A DNA stretch of 60,312 nucleotides from Prevotella sp. (GCA_017541365.1 JAFXZF010000020.1:1-60312), one strand, 5' to 3'; counted from the stretch's first letter, positions 51,075-60,299 are shown. Program-made: numbers and translations. Notes: generated by a model from the letters alone, not told the origin.

Positions 51075-52088
51075 ATGTTGAAGGATGTCAGAGAGTATAG
51101 CTTGCTGAAGCACAACACATTTGCCATCGATGCTAAGTGTAGCCGTTACCTGGAGTATGGTACCATAGAGGAAGCACAGCAGGTGGCAGAGATATTGCAT
51201 GAGGCAGGACAGCCGTATATCATAATCGGTGGTGGCAGCAATCTGTTGCTGACACATGATTATGATGGCATCGTTGTACGCTCAGCCCTGAAAGGGATAA
51301 GTTTTGACGGCAACAAGATGATGTGTGGCTCAGGCGAGGTGTGGGACGATGCGGTGGCACGGAGTCTGCAACACGAGCTGTATGGCTTGGAGAACCTCTC
51401 GTTGATACCAGGCGATGTGGGAGCGAGTGCAGTGCAGAATATCGGGGCATATGGTATAGATGCACAGACATTTCTGGAAGAGATACATGCCGTAGAGATA
51501 GATACGGGAAAGATATGCACCATACCGGTGACAGATTGTAAGTATGGGTATCGTGACAGCCGCTTCAAAAATGAATGGAAAAACAAATACCTCATCTGCG
51601 CAGTTACATATACTCTGTCCAAAACATTCTTCCCACGTCTTGGCTATGGCAATATACGTGCCGAACTGGATAAGAGGGGTATCAAAGAGGATAAGGTGAC
51701 GGCACAGCAGGTGAGGGATATCATCATAGAAATACGCAATGCCAAACTGCCCGATCCCAAGGTGATGGGCAATGGGGGCAGCTTTTTCATGAACCCCGTA
51801 GTGGATGTTGAGGTGTACGAGAGGCTGGCACAACAATATCCCGATATGCCACACTACATGACTACTGACGAGACAAAGGTGAAGATACCTGCAGGCTGGA
51901 TGATAGAACAATGTGGATGGAAAGGCAAAAGCCTCGGCAGGGCAGGGGTGTATGAGAAACAAGCCCTCGTGCTGGTCAACAGAGGTGGTGCCACGGGCAA
52001 GGAGGTTGTTGACTTGTGCAATGCCATCAGGGTTGATGTGTTCAATAAGTTTGGCATAATGATACAACCAGAGGTCAACATTATATGA
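51075..52088 (+). CDS. murB: UDP-N-acetylenolpyruvoylglucosamine reductase
   Basis: FAD-dependent reduction in peptidoglycan precursor synthesis. It has 337 residues, type I. FAD motifs are IIGGGSNLLLTHDYDG and PGDVGASAVQNIGAYG; NPKVMGNGGSFFMNP carries the catalytic Ser, and the C-terminal Glu lies in MIQPEVNII. It overlaps the next gene by 4 nt. Confidence 0.96.
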   Translation: MLKDVREYSLLKHNTFAIDAKCSRYLEYGTIEEAQQVAEILHEAGQPYIIIGGGSNLLLTHDYDGIVVRSALKGISFDGNKMMCGSGEVWDDAVARSLQHELYGLENLSLIPGDVGASAVQNIGAYGIDAQTFLEEIHAVEIDTGKICTIPVTDCKYGYRDSRFKNEWKNKYLICAVTYTLSKTFFPRLGYGNIRAELDKRGIKEDKVTAQQVRDIIIEIRNAKLPDPKVMGNGGSFFMNPVVDVEVYERLAQQYPDMPHYMTTDETKVKIPAGWMIEQCGWKGKSLGRAGVYEKQALVLVNRGGATGKEVVDLCNAIRVDVFNKFGIMIQPEVNII

Positions 52089-52987
52089 AACTGACATTTC
52101 TCGGAACAGGCACATCGATAGGAGTACCCGCCATAGGTTGCAACTGCGAGGTATGTCGCAGTACTGATGCGAGGGACAAGCGCTTGCGCTCTTCTGCCAT
52201 GATAGAGACGGAGGGTGGGCTGAGAGTGCTCATAGACTGTGGGCCGGACTTTCGCCAGCAGATTATACGTTACCGCTCGCCCTATGCTGCACCGAGTGAT
52301 GACAGGGTGTTTTTTGACAAGATAGATGCCGTACTGCTGACCCACATACACTACGACCATGTCGGAGGTGCCGATGACCTGAGACCATTCGCTTGGTTTG
52401 GCGATGTCGATGTGTATGCTCAACGTGATGTCATCGATGGACTGCATCAGACCATGCCATACTGTTTCAAGGAGGTTCTGTACCCTGGAGTGCCCCACTT
52501 GAAACTGCGTCCCGTACGCTCTGGCACCCCATTTGTGATACGCCGTCCCTATGAGGAGACCGTCGATGCCTTTGTGGGCGGTTCGACACTTGATGGTGTG
52601 ATGTCACACTATCGCACCAAGAGGCTCGTGCCAGCTGCTACCGACGAACTTGAGATAACTCCATTGGCGGTAATGCACGGCACGCTGCCCATACTCGGAT
52701 ATCGTATCGGCACGATGGCATATATCACTGATATGAAGGCGATACCCGATACCAGTCTCCCACTGCTTGATGGCGTGGAGACACTGGTGGTCAATGCCCT
52801 GCGCTTTGAGATAGAGCACCACAGCCATCAACTTGTGGACGATGCCATAAACTTTGCACGTAAGATAGGTGCCAGAAAAACACACTTCATACATCTCACA
52901 CACGATATCGGAACCCATGAGTGGGCAAACTCCCAACTGCCAGAGGGATTTGAGTTTGCTTACGACGGTCAGACTATCGATTGTTGA
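52085..52987 (+). CDS. MBL-fold metallohydrolase (PhnP-like)
   Basis: It has 300 residues. The N-terminal FLGTGTSIGVPAIGCNCEVC with its cysteines is typical of the PhnP-type phosphodiesterase subgroup. Metal ligands lie in TH-x-H-x-D-H (LTHIHYDHVGG), HGTLPILGYRIG and FIHLTHDIG. It probably hydrolyses a cyclic phosphate diester; the substrate is not known. ATGA coupling to murB. Confidence 0.9.
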   Translation: MKLTFLGTGTSIGVPAIGCNCEVCRSTDARDKRLRSSAMIETEGGLRVLIDCGPDFRQQIIRYRSPYAAPSDDRVFFDKIDAVLLTHIHYDHVGGADDLRPFAWFGDVDVYAQRDVIDGLHQTMPYCFKEVLYPGVPHLKLRPVRSGTPFVIRRPYEETVDAFVGGSTLDGVMSHYRTKRLVPAATDELEITPLAVMHGTLPILGYRIGTMAYITDMKAIPDTSLPLLDGVETLVVNALRFEIEHHSHQLVDDAINFARKIGARKTHFIHLTHDIGTHEWANSQLPEGFEFAYDGQTIDC

Positions 52988-53095
52988 TGCTTACACTTTG
53001 TCAATTTTAAGGTGAAAAATTGATACTTTGTTAAGCAAATGAGGTAAAAAACATAAAAAGTGCATTTTTTTTTGAAAAAAAACGGCAAAATGTTA

Positions 53096-53124
53096 TTGAG
53101 TTACAATAATTATTTGTAACTTTG
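53096..53124 (+). promoter_or_regulatory. Promoter of gdhA
   Basis: TTG (53096-53098), 18 nt, TAACTTTG (53117-53124); leader about 100 nt. Confidence 0.7.
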
Positions 53125-53230
53125 CACTCGCAAAGAGGAAATAAGTATCTTTTTGATAAAAACGCCTATATATAATAAGGTAAGAGGATATATTTCATTA
53201 TAACAACAACCAAAAAAAAGAAAAAAGAAA

Positions 53231-54565
53231 ATGAATGCACAGAAAGTGATTGAGAATCTTAAGCAGAGATTCCCTAACGAGCCAGAGTACATCCAGGCTG
53301 TATCACAGGTTCTTCCTACTATTGAGGAGGAGTACAACAAGCACCCAGAGTTTGACCGCGCTAACCTCATCGAGCGTCTCTGTATTCCAGATCGCGTTAT
53401 CGAGTTCCGCGTTTCATGGGTTGACGACAAGGGCAACGTACAGACCAACATGGGTTACCGTATCCAGCACAACAATGTGATTGGTCCTTACAAAGGCGGT
53501 ATCCGTTTCCACCGTTCTGTAAACCTCGGTATCCTGAAGTTCCTTGCTTTCGAGCAGACTTTCAAGAACTCTCTGACTACTCTCCCAATGGGTGGCGCAA
53601 AGGGTGGTTCTGACTTCTCACCACGTGGTAAGTCTGACGCAGAGGTAATGCGTTTCTGCCAGGCATTCATGACTGAGCTCTATCGTCACGTAGGTGCTGA
53701 CGAGGACGTTCCAGCAGGTGATATCGGCGTAGGTGGCCGTGAGGTAGGTTACATGTTCGGTATGTACAAGAAGCTCACACACCAGTTCACAGGTATGCTC
53801 ACAGGTAAGGGTCTCGAGTTTGGTGGTTCACTCATCCGTCCTGAAGCTACAGGTTACGGTAATGTTTACTTCCTCCTGAACATGCTCAAGACTCGTAACA
53901 TCGACATCAAGGGCAAGACTGTCCTCGTATCAGGTTCTGGTAACGTAGCTCAGTATACCACAGAGAAGCTTATCCAGCTTGGTGCTAAGCCTGTTACTCT
54001 CTCTGACTCTGATGGTTACATCTATGATCCAGACGGCATCACACGTGAGAAGCTCGACTACGTAATGGAGCTTAAGAACGTACAGCGCGGTCGTATCAAG
54101 GAGTATGCTGAAAAGTACGGTTGTAAGTATGTAGAGGGTGCTAAGCCATGGGGCGAGAAGGCTGACATAGCTCTTCCATCAGCTACACAGAACGAGATCA
54201 ACGAGGAGGCAGCTAAGACTCTCGTAGCAAACGGCGTATTCGCAGTTTCTGAGGGTGCTAACATGCCTACCACTCCTGAGGCTATCAAGGTGTTCCAGGA
54301 CGCTAAGATACTCTACTCTCCTGGTAAGGCTGCCAACGCTGGTGGTGTATCAGTATCAGGTCTTGAGATGTCACAGAACTCAGAGCGTCTGCGTTGGACT
54401 TCAGAGGAGGTTGACAACTACCTGCACCGCATCATGGACGATATCCACGCTAACTGCGTGAAGTATGGTACAGAGCCTGACGGTTACATCAACTACGTCA
54501 AGGGTGCTAACGTTGCTGGCTTCATCAAGGTCGCTAAGGCTATGATGGCACAGGGTATCGTATAA
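53231..54565 (+). CDS. gdhA: NADP-type glutamate dehydrogenase
   Basis: Fixes ammonia into 2-oxoglutarate; the main ammonia entry in rumen and gut Prevotella. It has 444 residues, a hexameric-type family I enzyme. Motifs are GPYKGGIRFH, the catalytic-site PMGGAKGGSDF, DIGVGGREVGYM and the NAD(P) loop VSGSGNVAQYT. Strong codon bias points to high expression. Own promoter and terminator. Confidence 0.97.
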   Translation: MNAQKVIENLKQRFPNEPEYIQAVSQVLPTIEEEYNKHPEFDRANLIERLCIPDRVIEFRVSWVDDKGNVQTNMGYRIQHNNVIGPYKGGIRFHRSVNLGILKFLAFEQTFKNSLTTLPMGGAKGGSDFSPRGKSDAEVMRFCQAFMTELYRHVGADEDVPAGDIGVGGREVGYMFGMYKKLTHQFTGMLTGKGLEFGGSLIRPEATGYGNVYFLLNMLKTRNIDIKGKTVLVSGSGNVAQYTTEKLIQLGAKPVTLSDSDGYIYDPDGITREKLDYVMELKNVQRGRIKEYAEKYGCKYVEGAKPWGEKADIALPSATQNEINEEAAKTLVANGVFAVSEGANMPTTPEAIKVFQDAKILYSPGKAANAGGVSVSGLEMSQNSERLRWTSEEVDNYLHRIMDDIHANCVKYGTEPDGYINYVKGANVAGFIKVAKAMMAQGIV

Positions 54566-54599
54566 TAAATACGACAATAAGAAAGCATTAAATAAAAAG

Positions 54600-54634
54600 G
54601 AGGTGTTGGGATAACAATCTCAGCACCTCTTTTG
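54600..54634 (+). terminator. Intrinsic terminator of gdhA
   Basis: GAGGTG/CACCTC outer stem with GAT/ATC inside, then TTTTGTCTTTTT. Confidence 0.8.
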
Positions 54635-54648
54635 TCTTTTTATATAGA

Positions 54649-57600
54649 ATGTCAGAACTTAACCTTAAAGACACAACGTTTCTCAACCTGATGCAACGTC
54701 GCATCTTCAACGTGTTGATAATAGCCAACCCGTATGATGCCTTTATGCTCGAAGATGACGGTCGTGTGGATGAGAAGATTTTCTCAGAGTATATGCAGTT
54801 GGGACTGCGCTACCCGCCTTCATTCACTCAGGTATCGACGATAGAAGAGGCTGATGAAGCCCTCTCCGTCACTCAGTATGACCTTGTGATATGTATGCCA
54901 GGCAACGTTGATAACGATGCCTTTGACGTGGCATATGCCGTAAAGCAGATGTCGCCGCTCACACCGTGCGTGGTGCTCACGCCATTCTCACATGGCATCA
55001 GCCGTCGCATGCAGAACCTCGACCTCAGCATCTTCGACTATATCTTCTGCTGGTTGGGCAATACCGAACTGATACTTTCCATTATAAAACTTATAGAGGA
55101 CCGCATGAACATCGACAACGATGTGCGTGAGGCAGGAGTGAAGTGCGTCCTGCTGGTCGAAAACTCTATACGCTTCTATTCGTCAATACTTCCACACCTG
55201 TATAAGTACATCCTTACGCAGAGTCTTAACTTTGCCACCGAGGCACTCAACTCGCAGGCAGAGATGCTTCGTATGCGCGGACGCCCTAAGGTGCTCCTCG
55301 CTCGTAACTACGAGGAGGCATGGAAACTTTATGAGAAGTATCAAGACAATATGCTCGGAGTAATCTCCGACAGCCGTTTTGACAAAGATGGCAAGGAGGA
55401 TGCCAAGGCAGGACTCAAACTGCTTCATGATATCAGGGAGGCAGACGAGTATCTGCCACTGATACTACAGACGTCAGAGCCCGATGTTACCTCAAAAACT
55501 CAGGGCATACGCATACTCGACAAAAACTCCAAGAAGTTTGACGTTGACCTGCGTGATACCATTGCCGAGCATTTCGGCTTTGGAGATTTCCTCTTTCGCG
55601 ACCCTGTCACCCGTGAGGTGATATGCCGCGTACGCAACCTCAAGGAACTTCAGGACAACATCTTCAAGATACCAGATAACTCCATGCACTACCATATCAG
55701 CCGCAACCACATGTCGCGCTGGTTGGCAGCACGTGCCATATTCCCCGTATCCGAGTTTCTTAAGCATATTACGTGGCACAAACTGCAGGATGTGGAGAAG
55801 CACCGTCAGATCATCTTTGATGCTATCGTGGCATACCGTCACATGAAAAATTTCGGTGTCGTAGCAGTATTCAATAAGGATCGCTTCGACAGCTATTCGC
55901 ATTTCGCACGCATTGGCGATGGTTCATTGGGCGGCAAGGGTAGGGGACTCGCCTTTCTCGACAATATTATAAAGCGCCATAAGGAGTTCCATCAGTTTCC
56001 TAACGCCAAGGTGTATATCCCCAAGACGGTGGTGCTGTGTACTGACCTCTTCGATCAGTTTATGGACAACAACCACTTGTGGGAGGTAGCCCTCAGCGAT
56101 GCACCAGATGAGCAGATACTTGAGGCATTTCTCCATGCTCAGTTGCCAGCATCACTGCTCGATGACTTCAGCACCATCATCGATGCTACGCAGAAGCCTC
56201 TCGCCGTACGCTCGTCATCCTTGCTTGAGGACAGCCACTACCAACCCTTCGCTGGTATATACAGCACCTATATGATATCATACTCCGACGATCGCAAGAA
56301 AATGCTTGCCGACCTTGCGGAGGCTGTCAAGGGCGTGTATGCATCGGTATATTATCGTGACTCCAAGGCATATATGACGGCTACCCAGAATGTCATCGAC
56401 CAAGAGAAGATGGCAGTCATCATACAGGAGGTGGTGGGACAACAGTATGGCGACCATTACTATCCCAATATATCAGGAGTGTTGCGCTCGCTCAACTACT
56501 ATCCTGTGGGTGATGAGAAGCCCGAGGAGGGCATCGCCTCTCTCGCACTCGGACTGGGTAGGTACATCGTGGATGGCGGACAGACCCTTCGAGTCTCACC
56601 ATACTACCCTGCACAGGTCATGCAGATGTCCGAGATGGAGATAGCACTGCGACAGACGCAGACAAGTTTCTATGCTATAAATAACGGGACTCGAAGAGAT
56701 GATCCGCAGGTGAATCACGTGGGCGTGGCAGAGTCTCGACTCATGGTGGCTGATGCCGATGCCGATGGTTCGCTGCAGTATATCGCCTCCACCTTCGATC
56801 CCTACGATCAGGTGATACGACCAGGCTTGTACGAGGGTGGCAGAAAGATTATCTCCATGAATGGCGTACTGGAGCAGGGCGTATTCCCCCTGCCCGAGCT
56901 GATGCAACTGTCGTTGAGGCTTGGTGAGGAGGAGATGCGCCGTCCCGTTGAGATAGAGATGGCATGCAACATACATCCCGACAAGACGGGTTGCTACTAC
57001 CTGCTGCAGATACGTCCTATCGTCGATTCCAAGCAGGAGCTCAACGAAGACCTCCTCGCCATACCCGACGGGGAGTGCATACTGCGCTCCCACAACTCTC
57101 TCGGTCACGGCATCATAGAGGGCGTGCGCGACATAGTATATGTCAAGACGGGCGATGACTACAGCGCTTCATGCAATGATGCCATCGCCGATGAGATACA
57201 GCGTATCAACCGCAGGTTCCTTGACGCACGTTCAGCAGATGATGTTTCTCAGGAGGAAAAGTCATGTGGCGAGGCAGGGTACATCCTCATTGGCCCAGGC
57301 AGGTGGGGCAGTAGCGACTCATGGCTTGGCATACCCGTCAAGTGGCCACATATCTCCGCTGCACGCCTCATAGTAGAGGAGATACTGCCCACCTACTATG
57401 TTGACCCCTCGCAGGGCACCCACTTCTTCCAAAACCTCACCTCCCTCGGCGTAGGCTATTTCACCATCGACGTCAACCACGACCGTGAGGGCAATCCGAT
57501 TAGTAAAGTTAACGTTAACGATAACCTTGACAATTTCCATAACGCCTCGCTTGAGATACTCAATCATGCATATCTCGACTCCCTCCCCGCTATCGAGGAG

Positions 57601-57696
57601 ACGCGGTACGTGCGCCATGTGCGCCTGCCAGAGCCCTGCACCATCAAGATGGACGGCATGAAGCAAGAGGGAGTGGTGATAAGAGCGGCGACATAA
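54649..57696 (+). CDS. PEP-synthase/PPDK-like protein with receiver-like N-terminus
   Basis: It has 1015 residues. Residues 1-~300 contain two receiver-like folds (VLIIANPYDAFMLEDDGR and KCVLLVENSIRFYSS). A PEP/pyruvate-binding ATP-grasp domain follows from ~395: DGSLGGKGRGLAFLDNII, FPNAKVYIPKTVVL, AVRSSSLLEDSHYQPFAGIY, and CNIHPDKTGCYYLLQIRPI near ~775. The catalytic-His PEP-utilising domain is not evident, so it may not make PEP by itself. Its ending GTHFFQNLTSLGVGYFTID is special to this Bacteroidetes family. Near residue ~955, VNVNDNL is encoded by a repeat unit (57508-57526). Confidence 0.8.
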   Translation: MSELNLKDTTFLNLMQRRIFNVLIIANPYDAFMLEDDGRVDEKIFSEYMQLGLRYPPSFTQVSTIEEADEALSVTQYDLVICMPGNVDNDAFDVAYAVKQMSPLTPCVVLTPFSHGISRRMQNLDLSIFDYIFCWLGNTELILSIIKLIEDRMNIDNDVREAGVKCVLLVENSIRFYSSILPHLYKYILTQSLNFATEALNSQAEMLRMRGRPKVLLARNYEEAWKLYEKYQDNMLGVISDSRFDKDGKEDAKAGLKLLHDIREADEYLPLILQTSEPDVTSKTQGIRILDKNSKKFDVDLRDTIAEHFGFGDFLFRDPVTREVICRVRNLKELQDNIFKIPDNSMHYHISRNHMSRWLAARAIFPVSEFLKHITWHKLQDVEKHRQIIFDAIVAYRHMKNFGVVAVFNKDRFDSYSHFARIGDGSLGGKGRGLAFLDNIIKRHKEFHQFPNAKVYIPKTVVLCTDLFDQFMDNNHLWEVALSDAPDEQILEAFLHAQLPASLLDDFSTIIDATQKPLAVRSSSLLEDSHYQPFAGIYSTYMISYSDDRKKMLADLAEAVKGVYASVYYRDSKAYMTATQNVIDQEKMAVIIQEVVGQQYGDHYYPNISGVLRSLNYYPVGDEKPEEGIASLALGLGRYIVDGGQTLRVSPYYPAQVMQMSEMEIALRQTQTSFYAINNGTRRDDPQVNHVGVAESRLMVADADADGSLQYIASTFDPYDQVIRPGLYEGGRKIISMNGVLEQGVFPLPELMQLSLRLGEEEMRRPVEIEMACNIHPDKTGCYYLLQIRPIVDSKQELNEDLLAIPDGECILRSHNSLGHGIIEGVRDIVYVKTGDDYSASCNDAIADEIQRINRRFLDARSADDVSQEEKSCGEAGYILIGPGRWGSSDSWLGIPVKWPHISAARLIVEEILPTYYVDPSQGTHFFQNLTSLGVGYFTIDVNHDREGNPISKVNVNDNLDNFHNASLEILNHAYLDSLPAIEETRYVRHVRLPEPCTIKMDGMKQEGVVIRAAT
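57508..57526. repeat. GTTAACGTTAACGATAACC unit inside a gene
   Basis: AACGTTAACGATAACCTT here is identical to the reverse complement within 20544-20570 of the AEC gene; both encode NVNDNL. Confidence 0.75.
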
Positions 57697-57720
57697 AGTC
57701 CAGAATTATGACATACCAAA

Positions 57721-57748
57721 AAGCCCAGGGGCGTGAGCCTCTGGGCTT
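57721..57748. terminator. Terminator between convergent genes
   Basis: AAGCCCAG/CTGGGCTT stem; T-rich on both exits (CTTCTCCTTTT plus, CTTTTTGG minus). Confidence 0.75.
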
Positions 57749-57763
57749 CTCCTTTTCCTCTCC

Positions 57764-58177
57764 TCACGGAGAAAGGTACTTCCTCTGCCACGCCTCGTAG
57801 AAGTCGGGCAGGTCAAGGAGTTGGTTGCCGTCTTTGTCGATAAAAAGCTGGGTGGTGCTGCCCTTACAGCATAGGGCATTGTCACCCTCTCGGTATATCT
57901 CGAACTCAAAGTCTATGCGTGCGCCACGTTTGGGTACGTAGCGGGTATGTATGACGGCGATGTCATTGAGCCTCAGGGGGGCGAGGCACTTCACCTGTAT
58001 GTCGTAGATGGGGGCAGGGGTGTGGTTCGTCAGCATAGTCTGGTAGTCTATGCCAGGGTAGTGACGGTTGAACGACTCCCTGCCGTCCTCGAAGTACTTC
58101 ACGTAGTTGCCGTGCCATACGCACAGCATGGCATCAATCTCCGAAAACTTTACCCGTATCTTGCAAATGTCTTCCAT
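57764..58177 (-). CDS. Acyl-CoA thioesterase (hotdog fold, YbgC/4HBT type)
   Basis: It has 137 residues. The 4HBT signature KFSEIDAMLCVWHGNYVKYFEDGRE gives the catalytic Asp and the hotdog helix. Hydrolyses acyl-CoA or acyl-ACP thioesters. The start ATG overlaps the lolA TAA by 1 nt (TAATG), so it is translationally coupled. Its partners suggest a role in an unusual acyl chain or pigment. Confidence 0.9.
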   Translation of the reverse strand: MEDICKIRVKFSEIDAMLCVWHGNYVKYFEDGRESFNRHYPGIDYQTMLTNHTPAPIYDIQVKCLAPLRLNDIAVIHTRYVPKRGARIDFEFEIYREGDNALCCKGSTTQLFIDKDGNQLLDLPDFYEAWQRKYLSP

Positions 58178-58767
58178 TATTTAAAGAGTTTCTCGTCAAC
58201 AGTTGCGCCGAGCTTATAGCCAGAGAAGATGTACTCGGTGTATGAGCCACCCTTCTGGTTGAGTCGCAGTGAACGCATCTCCTGTGCCTTGCCGTCGATG
58301 GTTACCACGAATGAGGTGAACATCATCTTCTTTTGTGACGAAGGGGTGATGGTGAGCACTACGTTGGTGCCAGACTTTGCCATCTTTACGTCGCTGTTCT
58401 TCGTGAGGTCTGTCTGTCCGCCGTTGAATATTGCCTCGAGCACATCGTGGAATGTCTTGTAGCGAGAGTCGGTAGCGGCATTGGTCTTTGCCTTGAGTGG
58501 TCCCTTCTTCATGGTGAAATTGTTGCCATTCATGATGAGGGCGTCCTTGCCATTGACTATCGCCACCTTGCCGCCATTCTTTACTGACAGTGTGCCAGCC
58601 ACCACCTTGTCCTTGGTTGATGCCGCCTTGTGCACCGTGCGAGTGGCGGTAGCGGTGAGTGATGTCACGTTCTTATACTTAGCCACAGCCTTCTTGAAGT
58701 CTTGGCTCTGCGCAAAGGCGCAGAAGGTAATAAGTGATAATGCAAATGTAAAAAGTAGTTTCTTCAT
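58177..58767 (-). CDS. LolA-like outer-membrane lipoprotein carrier
   Basis: It has 196 residues with a signal peptide MKKLLFTFALSLITFCAFAQ. The mature part is an unclosed beta-barrel LolA type (VTSLTATATRTVHKAAST, VVLTITPSSQKKMMFTSFVV, MRSLRLNQKGGSYTEYIFSG). The housekeeping lolA usually stands elsewhere; LolA homologues coupled to a thioesterase occur in aryl-polyene and flexirubin clusters, which I infer here. Confidence 0.85.
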   Translation of the reverse strand: MKKLLFTFALSLITFCAFAQSQDFKKAVAKYKNVTSLTATATRTVHKAASTKDKVVAGTLSVKNGGKVAIVNGKDALIMNGNNFTMKKGPLKAKTNAATDSRYKTFHDVLEAIFNGGQTDLTKNSDVKMAKSGTNVVLTITPSSQKKMMFTSFVVTIDGKAQEMRSLRLNQKGGSYTEYIFSGYKLGATVDEKLFK

Positions 58768-58801
58768 ATCTGTAAATTTTGAGTTGACGAGTTTACTTGT
58801 T

Positions 58802-58829
58802 AACTGTGAACTGTCAACTGTGAACTGTT
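58802..58829. repeat. Heptamer array (AACTGTG), 4 units, at a stop codon
   Basis: AACTGTG, AACTGTC, AACTGTG, AACTGTT; it contains the stop codon of the oxidoreductase (58814-58816). Confidence 0.88.
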
Positions 58830-60289
58830 TTCAACACTTCCTCGCACGTGTATTTCGCCGTCATCACCACGCCGTGCAGTCCGTGCAGCATGAGGCTCTG
58901 CCCTGTGAGGAAGAGGTTGGGCAGCGGTGTCCTTGGTGAGAGTATCGTGCCCAGCACGTTGCTGTAGTCCTTGCGGAGTCCGTAGGCTGAGCCGTATGGC
59001 GAATTGTTGTACGTGTAGTAGGTCAGTGGGGTAGAGGTGTAGCTCCGCTCTATCATGTCTGTCAGTCCAGGTATCACCTGCTCGGCAAGTGCCAGGCACT
59101 GGCGACTGATGTTGTTCTTCATCTCCACGTAGTCGTCACCACGCTTTCCTGGTGTCTTGTCAGCCCAAGGTTCCACGCACTCCCACTTCATCGGGGTGAG
59201 TATGTCCACCACGTTGGCGTAACAGTTTTCGTAGCGAAGCGTTTCGTAGCCCGCAGGGCGTATCGTAGCCGCAGGCGTTTCGTACTCCGTAGGAGTCGGG
59301 CAACTTATCAATACCCCCTTCACTTCATGCCTGTCAGGCTCCACCGCTATATTGCTCCACACATCATCGGTGGCATATACGAACTTATTGTGATTGAAGT
59401 ACTTTAGTGCACCGGGCTTGAGCTTTAGTTGCAGGGTGAACATGCCACACGTATTCTTCATTGTCGTCATGCGCATGCGGAATATCTTCTTTATCACGCA
59501 GCTGTCCTTTATCATGTTTACCGTCACTGCGGGGTGGGCATCAGATATAAAGGTGTCAGCCTCAAACTCCCTGCCGTCACTGCATACGGCCTTGGCGATT
59601 CTGCCGTCCTGCTCCTTCAGTTCCACCACGTCGGCGCTGCATACCACCTCGCCGCCATGCTGCTCTATCTGGTCTGTGAGGCGCCTTACCAGCATGTTGC
59701 CGTCGCCCATCAGTCGCCAACTGCTCTCTATGAAACTGCCGTTGCCGTGGGCAAAGGTGAAGAGGGGCAGCGTCTTCTTGCGTAGCTCCATCTTGAGGCT
59801 CGCTCCGCTGATGATGCTGATGAGCAGTTTGCTGCGTATGATGGAGCACAGGTACTCGTATGCATTGGTCTGCTGCAACCACTGTTCGTCGGTAGTCTGC
59901 AGCATCTCCACATACTTCTCCAGTCCCTCGCGCTCCTCTGGGAAGTGCTTCGCCAGTTCTTCGACGAAGTTCTCATATCCCTCTTTGAAGCGGTACGTCC
60001 TGCCCCCTATCGTTATCTCGTCGAAGCCCTCTGGGTCGAGCCTTTGCCAAGGCAGGTCGAGCAGCCCCAGTTCCTTGAAGGCATCGTGCAGCGGCTGTCC
60101 CTCATCCAGTCCGCCCACGTAGTGCAGACCCGTGTCGAGCATGCACCCCTGGCGCTTATAGCTCTGCATACAGCCTCCAGGCTGCCACTGCCTCTCGAGC
60201 ACCAGCACCCTCTTGCCTGCACGGCTCAGCGTCACTCCGCATGCCAAGCCACCCAGTCCGCTACCTATTATAATAACGTCGTACTTCAC
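58814..60289 (-). CDS. CrtI-like NAD(P)/FAD-dependent oxidoreductase
   Basis: It has 491 residues from GTG 60289 (KYDVIIIGSGLGGLACGVTL). The N-terminal dinucleotide motif GSGLGGLACG with LERQWQPGGCMQSY and the C-terminal LPNLFLTGQSLMLHGLHGVV are typical of phytoene-desaturase/retinol-saturase relatives. About 25 residues near 325-360 (TPTEYETPAATIRPAGYETL, then RYEN) are encoded by a GTTTCGTA-hairpin array; this segment looks inserted in a loop. The C-terminal TVHS comes from a heptamer tract. It is first in an operon with lolA and the thioesterase. Confidence 0.88.
   Translation of the reverse strand: MKYDVIIIGSGLGGLACGVTLSRAGKRVLVLERQWQPGGCMQSYKRQGCMLDTGLHYVGGLDEGQPLHDAFKELGLLDLPWQRLDPEGFDEITIGGRTYRFKEGYENFVEELAKHFPEEREGLEKYVEMLQTTDEQWLQQTNAYEYLCSIIRSKLLISIISGASLKMELRKKTLPLFTFAHGNGSFIESSWRLMGDGNMLVRRLTDQIEQHGGEVVCSADVVELKEQDGRIAKAVCSDGREFEADTFISDAHPAVTVNMIKDSCVIKKIFRMRMTTMKNTCGMFTLQLKLKPGALKYFNHNKFVYATDDVWSNIAVEPDRHEVKGVLISCPTPTEYETPAATIRPAGYETLRYENCYANVVDILTPMKWECVEPWADKTPGKRGDDYVEMKNNISRQCLALAEQVIPGLTDMIERSYTSTPLTYYTYNNSPYGSAYGLRKDYSNVLGTILSPRTPLPNLFLTGQSLMLHGLHGVVMTAKYTCEEVLKTVHS
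59225..59296. repeat. GTTTCGTA / mini-hairpin array, 4 hairpins, in frame in a gene
   Basis: GTTTTCGTA - GCGAAGC (59234-59240) - GTTTCGTA - GCCCGCAGGGC (59249-59259) - GTATCGTA - GCCGCAGGC (59268-59276) - GTTTCGTA - CTCCGTAGGAG (59285-59295). Confidence 0.9.
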
Positions 60290-60299
60290 TTTATGGGTG

